Part shown: positions 38,601-45,988 of the stretch, one piece after another
Position numbering within the stretch: the first letter of the stretch is position 1
How the letters are laid out: each line of letters opens with the position of its first letter
From: JADJLQ01 sp044227925
GTDB taxonomy: Bacteria > Bacteroidota > Bacteroidia > Chitinophagales > Saprospiraceae
Length of the DNA stretch: 64,000 bases
Direction of reading: 5' to 3'
Assembly (NCBI GenBank): GCA_044227925.1
Contig: JBGAVW010000009.1
Coordinates: forward strand, 1 to 64,000
Notes under the pieces: model-generated
What the model saw: the letters and a program-made list of their open reading frames with translations, nothing else
What the model was told of the DNA's origin: nothing
The model's database searches: none
Program-made: the position numbers and the translations under genes

Positions 38601-39446
38601 GAATACCAGGCTACGGATGGAGATGGCCGTTTTCTAATCAAATTTCCATTGAATCAGTCAGAATCTATGGAGTATGAGCTGGAAAAAATAAATATAAAAG
38701 AAGATTTAGTAATTATAGATAATGAAGCCTCCATACTTGAATTTATAAAAAACGAAATGGAATCGCTATACCATATCCATTTATTTACATCTGCACCGGA
38801 AGCATTAAAATACATATACCATCAATTGCCCGGTATAATCATTACCGACTGGTTAATGCCGGGAATGGACGGAATAGATTTTGTAAAAAAGATCAAACAA
38901 TCTCCTCTCACCTGTCATATACCCATCATCATGATAAGCGGTAAATCTGATACAGGAAGTCGGCTTCAAGCCTATGAATCCAATGTAGATGCTTATTTGT
39001 CAAAACCTTTTTCCATACATGAACTAAAGGTTTTATTATCCCAAATTTTAGAAAACAGAAAAACCATTGCCAGTCAGAATTTGAAATCAAGCTCTTCCAG
39101 GCCATCGGGTAGCGAAGATCCATTTGTACCGATGCTGATGGAGTATTTAGACCTTAATTTGGCCAATGCAGAGTTAAATGTAGATCAGATTTGCAGAGGT
39201 ATGACTTTAAGCCGCACCCAACTATTCAGAAAATGCATAGCCAGTTTTGGAGTATCTGTACAACAGTTACTGCAGACCAAAAGAATCAATAAAGCTAAAG
39301 AACTATTGACAAAATTTCCTTTAAAAACCATTTCTGAAGTTGCCTTGTCCTGCGGTTATAAAGATCCCAACTATTTTAGCAAGGTTTTTAAAAAAGAATC
39401 CGGAATGAATCCTGTCGAATACAAACAGAGTCAAAAAACAAATTAG
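35670..39446 (+). CDS. Hybrid two-component sensor kinase/response regulator of the fucose-type operon
   Basis: About 1258 residues from the ATG at 35670, chosen because the signal peptide (MHLSGNIILLCFLFFSLIAHGQ) starts there. An ATG at 35643 would add 9 residues. Order: Reg_prop propeller (~30-630), Y_Y_Y-like domain (~640-725), membrane helix (~730-755), HisKA with His783 in NITHELKTP, HATPase (DDGEGI and GKGMGLGLALV), receiver with Asp1060 in TDWLMPGMDG, and AraC-type double HTH (~1155-1255). It is coupled to the GH95 gene, so it most likely senses released fucose-containing oligosaccharides and controls this operon. There is no SusC/SusD pair in the operon. Confidence 0.92.
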   Translation: MHLSGNIILLCFLFFSLIAHGQSRPHRNSILHIDKENGLPNEWIRVLHQDHHGFIWIGTENGLCRYDGHEFLLFQHDEDDPGSIPFNYITMIQEDTAHNHLLIGGIKSIARMDLKTFTFSPLISPPGHAASSTNRRFIIDNTGHTWLYREDGYFIMHTPDSFEWVYPATGYFPIKYADGILHRDKNGLIYLQAKEPHVLEINKKNKLPPDKNNEIVLVNIPIPMGDVADTLLDLHNLPPSKWFIQKNHSPNLFLKENALWSYDANQRTASKYFDTKDYFKEDSAANLLWYQRLQDQTLLLGTSHGLLAIPGSENPFQLFSDVRARKIKYYRNSIWLSGDQGLFQYAEGGTLLKKWSSEKMYSFEFDGDHLYGGTRDGKLIYINLNTGKTKMISLATTNPGIRNLYFTGIIKDKIYFGGTPYLIRTNRDLTAVKFISMTDIQGRSHTDILCGHLLEDKNELWLGTITGGVFVFTVSDSLIFKKQLYKNTNKENALTSDGVLDMMRSRDKMYLCMEAGINIVDLNINSIISIRKKSGLVDDRIMSTLSDGKGNIWLSTLSNGLIQWNTSANTFKSTTVSNGLISDNHLFGSGMVDPGGKMYFGSEEGVYRFDPGRQIEPTHTFDSILISNCYINGYPFYSVTGDTIKNILFKPFLQLNHNQNRIQLALSGSALFNMPDVQYSLLPKDKTWYKWKSGDQVLYDGLAPGKYLFRTKINGRERAHLTFNISPPWYKTMLFLFLFGLATLGSLGYLIYAYIQYRLRLQRLRLQAELVETKANYFANITHELKTPLQLLTGPLENLHSKLSTDLGNEKLITWLDTAQKQAQRIKILVQQMETLKKIDEAVLTDHIEPIDLFAFADGIKNSFEALALKQNLRIHVESNLNSSLIVQMDHSHLTTIFNNLIQNVLDHSATAKNIWIRLFDEKDQVNIEIQDDGEGILPADRPYIFNRFYTKAANGKGMGLGLALVHDLVRWHQGTIEYQATDGDGRFLIKFPLNQSESMEYELEKINIKEDLVIIDNEASILEFIKNEMESLYHIHLFTSAPEALKYIYHQLPGIIITDWLMPGMDGIDFVKKIKQSPLTCHIPIIMISGKSDTGSRLQAYESNVDAYLSKPFSIHELKVLLSQILENRKTIASQNLKSSSSRPSGSEDPFVPMLMEYLDLNLANAELNVDQICRGMTLSRTQLFRKCIASFGVSVQQLLQTKRINKAKELLTKFPLKTISEVALSCGYKDPNYFSKVFKKESGMNPVEYKQSQKTN

Positions 39447-39590
39447 TCAGGGTTAAAAAGTTATTGGTACTTACCTATTCCCATATTTATTTCCTGCTGC
39501 ACCAATTTTCCAGAATTTTGGAACAATTTTCCACGCTGATAGTGAGGACATTAAGAGTTAATTAAACATATTTATTAAAATCATCTAAAT

Positions 39591-41180
39591 ATGAAAATCT
39601 TTAATTTTCTCATTTTGCTCCTTTGTATAAAGTTGAGCGCACAACCCCCATCACCTTCACAGGTATGTCCACCGGATATATCTCTGGGCTGTAACCCTGC
39701 CAGTATACCACCACCTGATCTGAAATTTAAACCCGGCCCCGGTAATTGTAAAATCATTTCTAAAAATTGGGTCAATGATGTAACTGTTAATGTTGGTTGC
39801 GACTATACTCTAACCAGGAAATATATCCTGGTCACATCGTGTGGTCAGACCATATTATGCGAACAAAGGATCAGATGGAAAAAAGACCTGTTGCCACCTG
39901 TACTTCGATGCCCAAGAGATACTTTTTTAGGATGCAATCCAGGGCCCAAAGAGGCATTGGTTGCTCCGGGTGGTCAGATACCAGCGGCATTAGTACCTAT
40001 AGCAGTAGATAATTGTGATGGATTGATTCCGGCTAATTTTATTAAAGACTCTGTAGTAAAGATTGGATGTGAAACTCATATCTATCGCAAATGGGGTGTT
40101 CGGGATGGATGTGGTAATGCAGCCATCTGTTATCAACATATATGGTATGCAGTTGATACCAAACCGCCAGTGATCACCAAATGCCCGGACACTCTTTATT
40201 TAGGATGCAATCCTTCTGATCAATTGCCGGTTCCTACCGTCTTTCCTGTTGCTACAGATAATTGTGGTTTGCATGATATACTTTGGTATGATGGTCTTAA
40301 TGATGTAACGGTTACCAATTGTATAGCTACCCGTACCCGGCTTTGGATAGTCACAGACAGATGTGGTAATCAAGCCCGGTGCGAACAAAAAATCCGATGG
40401 AAAATAGATGGCATATCTCCTGTTATTGAAAACTGTCCACCGGATAGAAATTATGGTTGTGTGAAAGAAAATCCAACTTTGCCCGTACCAAGCTGGAAGG
40501 GTATAGAAATTACAGAAGCTTGCCCTGGTCCGCTTACCAGATCGGTACAAATAGATACCAGTATACTGGACGGATGCATGTATAAAGTAACGTATTTATA
40601 TAAAGTGATAGATGAATGTGGGAATAAAGGAATTTGTGTACAGACCTTTAGGTGGAAATTAATTGGTCGGACAGAATTAGTAAATATTCCATTTCCTGAA
40701 GATCAAAAATATACTTGTACTCCGCCCATCATCCAGACCAACCATATACCAGGTGTATGCGGAGTAGGATATCCAATATTGATTTCTAAGGACACCATTG
40801 GTAATTACCCATCAAATTATACCATCATAGTGGTATGGCGTAAATACGATTGTTTTGGAAACTATACCGAGCATGAACAAAAAATACAAGTCACATGTGA
40901 GATAACACCTGGACTAAACTCTCCCATCATAGAATCGCGGGGAGTAAATCAGTGGCAAAAAATAAACCCTGAAACCTGGAAGGTTACCCTATCGGCACCT
41001 GCTAATAATGGAATGCTGGAGATAGTAGACACCTATGGCAGGCGACATTATTATTCCAAAATCCCTACGGGTCAGACATTTTTCAATGTCGATACACACC
41101 AATTGGGTACTGGAATCTATTTCGTTGTGATCAGAGACAAGCAGAGTATATCTACTCAAAAAATAGTGGTTTCGAAATAG
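39591..41180 (+). CDS. Cys-rich repeat surface protein with T9SS sorting domain
   Basis: A 529-residue protein with a short signal peptide (residues 1-18, ending KLSAQ). Residues ~20-350 consist of four Cys-rich repeats of ~90-100 residues, each beginning like CPPDISLGCNP / CPRDTFLGCNPG / CPDTLYLGCNPS / CPPDRNYGCVKE and ending in an xxCxQxIRW-type motif. This resembles HYR-like beta-sandwich modules stabilised by disulfides. A fifth partial repeat occupies ~355-440. The last ~75 residues (LEIVDTYGRRHYYS... QKIVVSK) are a T9SS sorting domain. It should be surface-exposed, probably adhesive. It is monocistronic, with a strong terminator at 41210. Confidence 0.8.
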   Translation: MKIFNFLILLLCIKLSAQPPSPSQVCPPDISLGCNPASIPPPDLKFKPGPGNCKIISKNWVNDVTVNVGCDYTLTRKYILVTSCGQTILCEQRIRWKKDLLPPVLRCPRDTFLGCNPGPKEALVAPGGQIPAALVPIAVDNCDGLIPANFIKDSVVKIGCETHIYRKWGVRDGCGNAAICYQHIWYAVDTKPPVITKCPDTLYLGCNPSDQLPVPTVFPVATDNCGLHDILWYDGLNDVTVTNCIATRTRLWIVTDRCGNQARCEQKIRWKIDGISPVIENCPPDRNYGCVKENPTLPVPSWKGIEITEACPGPLTRSVQIDTSILDGCMYKVTYLYKVIDECGNKGICVQTFRWKLIGRTELVNIPFPEDQKYTCTPPIIQTNHIPGVCGVGYPILISKDTIGNYPSNYTIIVVWRKYDCFGNYTEHEQKIQVTCEITPGLNSPIIESRGVNQWQKINPETWKVTLSAPANNGMLEIVDTYGRRHYYSKIPTGQTFFNVDTHQLGTGIYFVVIRDKQSISTQKIVVSK

Positions 41181-41209
41181 ATAAATTTAGAATTAACAGA
41201 TGCACTTAA

Positions 41210-41240
41210 ATGCCCTCAGCACGAATAATCCTGAGGGCAT
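41210..41240 (+). terminator. Rho-independent terminator behind the Cys-rich repeat gene
   Basis: ATGCCCTCAG (41210-41219) and CTGAGGGCAT (41231-41240) form a perfect 10-bp stem with an 11-nt loop, followed by seven T (41240-41246). It ends the gene at 39591. The remaining 41250-41660 shows no convincing gene; two small open frames there overlap the stem or lack a start with support. Confidence 0.85.
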
Positions 41241-41660
41241 TTTTTTATACATTGAATTTACCAGCTTCATTGCTATACTATTTTAATAATTCTATGAATA
41301 AAACATTCAAAACAGGTTTTATAATATCCTTTAACCCAACATACCAGCTTCTTTTTTTAAGCACTTTATCACAAGCAAACTCATACGGTCTCGCTTTTCT
41401 CTTCCTTCCATAGAGTATACAAATTGTGGAATACTTGATACATATTATTTCTCCAATTTTTTGAGCCATCGGATATTCGAAAATTTTTTAAGCAGGATTT
41501 TTTATGCCGTGATTTTTCAGTACCAGAAATAAAAAAATAAGAAGAAACAGGTTACAAATCACTTTCGGTGAGTACTATAATAGGTAGCAGGTATTAACCC
41601 GGACAGGAAGCCGGAAATATTCCTGATAAAAGTGTAATCAATAAAAATTTTATAAACAAT

Positions 41661-42125
41661 ATGAAAATGATGTTAAATGCATTATTGGTAACGGGAATAT
41701 TTTTTGCGTCCTGTTCCAAACAAGAAACCAGTGAATTATCAATAAGTGGATTAGAGGAGCGAAGAGAGATCACCAGTGGCGGTGGTGGCGGTGGCGGTGG
41801 ATCCGTATGTTCCCCAATATCCAGTTTTAATGTAAAAGGAGATTACAGAGCAGGTGAAACCGGTACTTCTACTATCGATGTAAATTATTCCATCAAGCCA
41901 TGTATCAATGGTCAGTTATTATCAGTAAAATCAGAAGTACTGGATTGGGATACAAAAGAAGTACTGTATACCGAGTCGAATACTCCACTTAGCTGGAAAT
42001 ATACATTCAGACAATCCGGATTATATGGACTGTATACAGTAAAATTATATGTGTATGATGTAACGACGGGTACATTGGTAGCTACTCAATCCATTAGTGT
42101 ATCGCTCGTTTCGAAAGGTGTATAA
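41661..42125 (+). CDS. Small lipoprotein with polyglycine linker and Ig-like domain
   Basis: A 154-residue protein. The signal peptide ends at a lipobox with Cys18 (FFASCSKQ), so it should be lipid-anchored in the envelope. A linker with eight consecutive Gly (residues ~40-47) separates the anchor from a ~105-residue beta-sandwich-like domain (VNYSIKPCINGQLLSVKSEV... YTVKLYVYDVTTGTLVATQSISV). It contains two Cys that could pair. The gene just downstream (42222) encodes a paralog of the same domain. Function is unknown. Context with an ECF sigma pair and a TPR-CHAT protease suggests a role in the same envelope system. Confidence 0.72.
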   Translation: MKMMLNALLVTGIFFASCSKQETSELSISGLEERREITSGGGGGGGGSVCSPISSFNVKGDYRAGETGTSTIDVNYSIKPCINGQLLSVKSEVLDWDTKEVLYTESNTPLSWKYTFRQSGLYGLYTVKLYVYDVTTGTLVATQSISVSLVSKGV

Positions 42126-42164
42126 ATTGGTTCAGATATGTATGTAATATTTTTATGCATACTT

Positions 42165-42191
42165 TCCCATGTTGTTATTTGCAGCATGGGA
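42165..42191 (+). terminator. Rho-independent terminator between the two paralogous lipoprotein genes
   Basis: TCCCATG (42165-42171) and CATGGGA (42185-42191) pair across a 13-nt loop, followed by a T-run at 42192-42199. The two lipoprotein genes are therefore probably transcribed separately or partly attenuated. Confidence 0.75.
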
Positions 42192-42221
42192 TTTTTTTTA
42201 AAATAAAATAAACCATTCAAT

Positions 42222-42635
42222 ATGAAAAAAATAGTGCTTTTCACTTTATTAAGTAGTTTCATATTTTCCTGTACAAAGGAAAATATAAATCCGGTACAAA
42301 GCCTGGAAATGAGGGCATCCGGACGAGATGTGTGTGCCTGGGTTAGTTCCTTCAAATCCAGCCAAAGAAAAGAATCCAACCTAAGCTATACGGTCACGGT
42401 TGAATATTCCATAAAAAATTGTACCAATATCATTCCAATCATCATCAGCCTGGAAGCAATAAATACAAAAACCGGAGTATCTTCTACCCAATCAAATCTT
42501 CCTTTTTCGGGCAAGGTCAGTTTTGGTGGTTTGAATGCAGGCGATTCGTTTTCATTCAGATTATATACTACTGCTGCGGATACCGGTGAATTATTGGATT
42601 CCCAGACTTTAAATACAGTGGTAATAGCTAAATAA
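42222..42635 (+). CDS. Small lipoprotein, paralog of the upstream Ig-like lipoprotein
   Basis: A 137-residue lipoprotein with lipobox Cys17 (FIFSCTKE). The mature domain has the same pattern as its upstream neighbour: CAWVSSF, then VEYSIKNCTNI, SLEAINTKTG, and a final FRLYTTAADTGELLDSQ strand pair. The polyglycine linker is replaced by an ordinary short linker (QSLEMRASGRDV). The two are tandem duplicates that have diverged. Function unknown. A terminator at 42666 follows, so the gene is probably a single transcription unit. Confidence 0.7.
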   Translation: MKKIVLFTLLSSFIFSCTKENINPVQSLEMRASGRDVCAWVSSFKSSQRKESNLSYTVTVEYSIKNCTNIIPIIISLEAINTKTGVSSTQSNLPFSGKVSFGGLNAGDSFSFRLYTTAADTGELLDSQTLNTVVIAK

Positions 42636-42665
42636 ACTACCCGTTTAATCGTATATTAAATATTG

Positions 42666-42694
42666 GAGCAGGGTGTGTGATACATGCCCTGCTC
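42666..42694 (+). terminator. Rho-independent terminator behind the second lipoprotein gene
   Basis: GAGCAGGG (42666-42673) and CCCTGCTC (42687-42694) form a perfect 8-bp stem followed by five T. Confidence 0.8.
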
Positions 42695-42758
42695 TTTTTA
42701 TTGCCTATGTATTGTCCGAATACACTTTTTAAAAGTGGAACCAAAAGGAAGCAGAATC

Positions 42759-42917
42759 ATGAAATTAAAAAGTGACTTCATCCGTTTTGCCCGGCACTGC
42801 AATATTTGTTCTGACATCTCAGATTGCCCGGATTGCCGATCAGTCTCCAAAGTAGAGATTATAAAAAGAAATGCTCCGTGTCCATTGTCCAGCCACTATT
42901 TAATTTATCCTTTTTAA
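42759..42917 (+). CDS. Possible 52-residue Cys-containing small protein
   Basis: A short open frame starting with an ATG at 42759 preceded by a purine-rich AAAGGAAGC segment. It has HCNICSDISDCPDC in the middle, four Cys in a CxxC-like spacing that could bind metal. No family is recognised and composition is close to background, so this may be chance. A longer in-frame start at 42684 is rejected since it lies in the terminator stem. Confidence 0.3.
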   Translation: MKLKSDFIRFARHCNICSDISDCPDCRSVSKVEIIKRNAPCPLSSHYLIYPF

Positions 42918-42948
42918 TATAGTAATTTGAAAAACACCCAAAAAAAAA

Positions 42949-42974
42949 GGTGAAAACCAAAGCTGGTTTTCACC
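42949..42974 (-). terminator. Rho-independent terminator of the PepSY-like gene
   Basis: GGTGAAAACC (42949-42958) and GGTTTTCACC (42965-42974) form a perfect 10-bp stem with a 6-nt loop. The A-run at 42940-42948 becomes a T-tract on the minus strand. It lies just beyond the stop at 42999. Confidence 0.8.
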
Positions 42975-42998
42975 CTTAAAATTTTAGATGGAAAATTT

Positions 42999-43313
42999 TT
43001 ATAGTTTTTCACCAATAAACATCCAATTGGCATCAAATAATAATCTTTTCTTTAGTTTGCCATTTAGAATAGTAATTTTATACTGAATTCCTGAATCTTC
43101 CAGCTCCATTTGGGCTTCTTTAATTTTATAGCCGGCATATTTTGCAGCAATAAAATCTTTTACTGGTTGAGGGATTGAAGCAATACTGACCGGGGTGCCT
43201 GAACCTCTCGCATCCAATGTGGTAGTAAGGCTGTCATCCGCCAATACTGAATCTTTAGTGCAAGAAACCAATGAGCCAACCAACATGACTACAAAAAAAA
43301 CGCTTTTCATCAT
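42999..43313 (-). CDS. PepSY-like small lipoprotein
   Basis: A 104-residue protein with a lipobox at residues ~14-18 (GSLVSCTKD), so it is lipid-anchored. The mature domain, residues ~43-104, has the pattern IPQPVKDFIAAKYAGYKIKEAQMEL...YKITILNGK.KRLLFDANW, which resembles the PepSY-like (DUF2874-type) fold of small Bacteroidota envelope proteins. Family members are often periplasmic and possibly protease-inhibitory. It is convergent to the lipoprotein genes and divergent from the sigma gene at 43598, and a terminator stem follows. A link to the CHAT peptidase is inference. Confidence 0.72.
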   Translation of the reverse strand: MMKSVFFVVMLVGSLVSCTKDSVLADDSLTTTLDARGSGTPVSIASIPQPVKDFIAAKYAGYKIKEAQMELEDSGIQYKITILNGKLKKRLLFDANWMFIGEKL

Positions 43314-43597
43314 AATAAAATAAATTTTTAAAATTGTTTAGAAATAAAATAAATTTTAGGATCCTATATAGAGTTAGTAGGTCCTGATCGTATGCATGTA
43401 ACCATTGGTCACTTTTTTTGCTCTATTTTAACACATCCGTCTGCATTTATTTCTCTGGCAGATTCAAATCAGGCCCCATTTCTTGATGATTATGCCTTTC
43501 TGATTAATTTTGAGCCGAAATATGGTTTATGGCACAATTTTTTTTAAAATAAGTTAATTATGGTAATTACAATTTGCTGTTTCATGGTTACTAATAA

Positions 43598-44215
43598 ATG
43601 TTGTGGGGGATGAGGAGAATTAAAAAGTTTTCTGACCCTGAGTTACTGGTCGCGCTAAAATCAGAAACGAATATAGATGATGCCATCCGGTCAATGTATG
43701 TAGAATATTTTCAGACAATGTCGAATTATGTTCTTCAAAACTCCGGAAGTGAGCAAGATGCGGAAGATGTGTTTCAGGATGTGGTGATGGCATTCGTGAA
43801 TTTGGTCAGGCAGGAAAAGTACAGAAACGAGGCGGGAATTAAAACTATATTATTTTCCTTCACCCGAAATATTTGGCTCAATGAATTAAAAAGAAGAAAC
43901 AGGGCTATGAAAAGAGAAATCAACTTTGAAACCAACAAAGATACTATTGAAATAGATGTCAGTCATAGCCTGGAAGCCAGGGAAATGAATATGGATATTC
44001 TAAACCTGATGAACAAACTTGGAGATACCTGCAAAAAAATTTTAACGGCCTTTTATTATGACAATAAATCAATGAAAGAAATTTTAGAGATACTGCATTA
44101 TGAAAATGAACAAGTAGTCCGAAATAAAAAAAGTAAATGTTTAAAAGCACTTGAACAATTATTAGCCGATAACCCTCAATTAACCGATTCCTTAAAAACT
44201 AACTTTAACGTATGA
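43598..44215 (+). CDS. ECF RNA polymerase sigma factor
   Basis: A 205-residue extracytoplasmic-function sigma factor. Region 2 is complete (YFQTMSNYVLQNSGSEQDAEDVFQDVVM... ILFSFTRNIWLNELKRR) and region 4 has the full HTH (CKKILTAFYYDNKSMKEILEILHYENEQVVRNKKSKCLKALEQLL). It is a paralog of the gene at 7742, whose region 4 is shortened. The second ATG at 43610 is possible. The stop overlaps the anti-sigma start in ATGA. The -10/-35 target cannot be deduced. It presumably directs transcription of the local envelope genes; this is inference. Confidence 0.88.
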   Translation: MLWGMRRIKKFSDPELLVALKSETNIDDAIRSMYVEYFQTMSNYVLQNSGSEQDAEDVFQDVVMAFVNLVRQEKYRNEAGIKTILFSFTRNIWLNELKRRNRAMKREINFETNKDTIEIDVSHSLEAREMNMDILNLMNKLGDTCKKILTAFYYDNKSMKEILEILHYENEQVVRNKKSKCLKALEQLLADNPQLTDSLKTNFNV

Positions 44216-44973
44216 TTCCAAATTTTACTCCAAATACGGAAATTTTAATACAATACCTGGATGATGAACTTGTCCCGGAAGATAAGCTAAAACTGGAAGA
44301 GAAGTTACGTATAGATACAGAACTCCGCAACGAATTGGCCAATTTGTCATTGGCTATAAAAACAGTAAAAAATTTTGGACTTAAAGAAAGAATATCCGGA
44401 ATACATACCGAAATGATGAGGGAATTGAAGCCTGTGCAAAAAGCACAAGTTGCTGGTACCCGTACCATTCTGCTAAGAACAGCGATGAAAATAGCGGCAT
44501 CTTTTCTGTTGTTGATTTTAGTCTATGGAGTATATACTTATTTGCGCCTTTCCCCGGAAAACATTATTTCCTCACAAGTTGATCCCTATACATTCCGGAT
44601 TTCGCGTGCTCCGGAAGTAAACGAATTGCAACAAGCTTATGATCAGGGTGAATATACTAAAGTAACCACCTGGGTAGAACAATCAAAAGCTACAGGTACA
44701 ATTGAAAAATTTTTAGCTGCCAATGCTTATTTTGGATTACATGAATACGAAAAAGCAGCCCAGTATTTTAATACTTTACTCCTGGATCAGTCTTCAGAAC
44801 AATATGCAGATGAAGCACAATATTATCTTGCTTTGTGTTTATTAAAATTAAACAAACCGGCTGACGCCCTGAGCTACCTGACGACCATCAGGCAGAATAA
44901 AAAGCATAGATTTCATGATAAAGTGACTGCCGGATTGATATGGAAAGCAAAAATGTTAAAAAACAAAATATGA
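44212..44973 (+). CDS. Zinc-less transmembrane anti-sigma factor with TPR-like outer domain
   Basis: A 253-residue protein. Residues ~8-60 are the acidic cytoplasmic anti-sigma segment (ILIQYLDDELVPEDKLKLEEKL), without zinc ligands. One membrane helix lies at ~92-112 (MKIAASFLLLILVYGVYTYL). Residues ~135-253 are TPR-like helical hairpins (AANAYFGLHEYEKAAQYFNTLL, YYLALCLLKLNKPADALSYL) in the periplasm. It is translationally coupled to the sigma gene by a 4-nt overlap. The outer TPR domain lies on the same side of the membrane as the predicted TPR-CHAT protease encoded at 45989. Layout mirrors the pair at 7742/8238. Confidence 0.8.
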   Translation: MIPNFTPNTEILIQYLDDELVPEDKLKLEEKLRIDTELRNELANLSLAIKTVKNFGLKERISGIHTEMMRELKPVQKAQVAGTRTILLRTAMKIAASFLLLILVYGVYTYLRLSPENIISSQVDPYTFRISRAPEVNELQQAYDQGEYTKVTTWVEQSKATGTIEKFLAANAYFGLHEYEKAAQYFNTLLLDQSSEQYADEAQYYLALCLLKLNKPADALSYLTTIRQNKKHRFHDKVTAGLIWKAKMLKNKI

Positions 44974-45077
44974 TCATTAAATAATCTATTATTGCCCAAG
45001 AAGACAACTTATGATATAGAAATTGCGTTAAAAAAAGAATTACCAAAAATATCTGAAACCTAATTATAGTTAATTTT

Positions 45078-45938
45078 ATGAAATCTCGATCCCTGGTTGA
45101 ATTAGTATGTATTTGCTGCCTGACTTTTGTTTCATGTACCAAGGAAAACAACCTCCATTTTGAATCGGATGAGAAAGCTAATGATGTTCCTGAAGTGAAC
45201 ATTATAAGTGATGCAACAACACTAAATCCGGAGAAAGTATTGTCCTATGGTGATAGCGTGTTTTATATATCCGAAAAAACCAATAATATCATATATCCAG
45301 TCCAGCAAATGGGTAGCGGTAAATACCTTGCTTTTCCCGGGGGACTGGAAATTGATAGCCTTACCGGTGCTATTGATATTGCTGAAAGTGAAACAGGGCT
45401 TAGATACAGAGTGATGTTTGTGCCGGAACACAGCAATGATACCCTGAGCGTTAAAATAGTGCTTTCCGGAATAAATTTTTACGACCAGATTTTTAATCTG
45501 TCCAAAGGGGATAGTATGGCATATGCTATTTATAATGCCAGCGGTATTCCATTTGTTCAGGGTCAGTTTGGGGTAGGAAAAAGTTGCAAGTTTGATGATG
45601 GCAATGGTTGTACGAAGCAAGGATTTGCGGTTTCAGGTACAGAAGGTCATTTAAACCTCGCCCAAAGCCTTAGGAACGGAGCTTTGCCGTTGAAAAATGG
45701 ATCAGTAAAAGAGACTGTTTATTATTATCGAATGGATGATCGGAGTGAAAAAGCTTTGAATAAATTAAAAGTCAAACTATATGTGTATAATACGGTAAAT
45801 GACATCCCTGCCTATTTATGGGATATCATTTTAAAAGAAAGAACCGGTACCATCATTCCGGCTTTACATGCTTCGTCTGGACTGAGAGCCAGAACTGCAT
45901 CACCAAGACCTCCCTGCCTGATTATTGTCATGAATTGA
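45078..45938 (+). CDS. Lipoprotein of unknown function between anti-sigma and CHAT genes
   Basis: A 286-residue protein with a lipobox at Cys20 (LTFVSCTKEN), so it is anchored in the envelope. The mature domain is beta-rich (FYISEKTNNIIYPVQQMGSGKYLAFPGGLEIDS... IVLSGINFYDQIFNL) with two Cys at SCKFDDGNGCTKQ. No family is recognised. It lies 104 nt behind the anti-sigma gene and 50 nt before the CHAT gene. It could be a partner or substrate of the CHAT protease, but this is inference. It shares the SCTKE lipobox with the other lipoproteins of this locus. Confidence 0.65.
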   Translation: MKSRSLVELVCICCLTFVSCTKENNLHFESDEKANDVPEVNIISDATTLNPEKVLSYGDSVFYISEKTNNIIYPVQQMGSGKYLAFPGGLEIDSLTGAIDIAESETGLRYRVMFVPEHSNDTLSVKIVLSGINFYDQIFNLSKGDSMAYAIYNASGIPFVQGQFGVGKSCKFDDGNGCTKQGFAVSGTEGHLNLAQSLRNGALPLKNGSVKETVYYYRMDDRSEKALNKLKVKLYVYNTVNDIPAYLWDIILKERTGTIIPALHASSGLRARTASPRPPCLIIVMN

Positions 45939-45952
45939 TTTGACAATAAGCT

Positions 45953-45960
45953 TACCTTTG
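45953..45960 (+). promoter_or_regulatory. -7 element TACCTTTG before the CHAT gene
   Basis: TACCTTTG matches TAnnTTTG and lies 28 nt before the TTG start at 45989. The CHAT gene may therefore have its own promoter inside the sigma operon. No -33 TTTG at the usual distance. Confidence 0.4.
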
Positions 45961-45988
45961 ACAGAGTCAAAACAAAAAATAGCAGACT

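Noticed and set aside
41210..41413. Small protein of 67 residues
   Set aside because: Its start overlaps the perfect terminator stem and its sequence has no recognisable pattern.
41278..41469. Minus-strand protein of 63 residues in the gap after the Cys-rich gene
   Set aside because: AT-rich, no ribosome-binding site, no family pattern.
42684..42917. 77-residue protein starting at 42684
   Set aside because: The start lies inside the terminator stem at 42666-42694; only the shorter frame from 42759 is kept, at low confidence.
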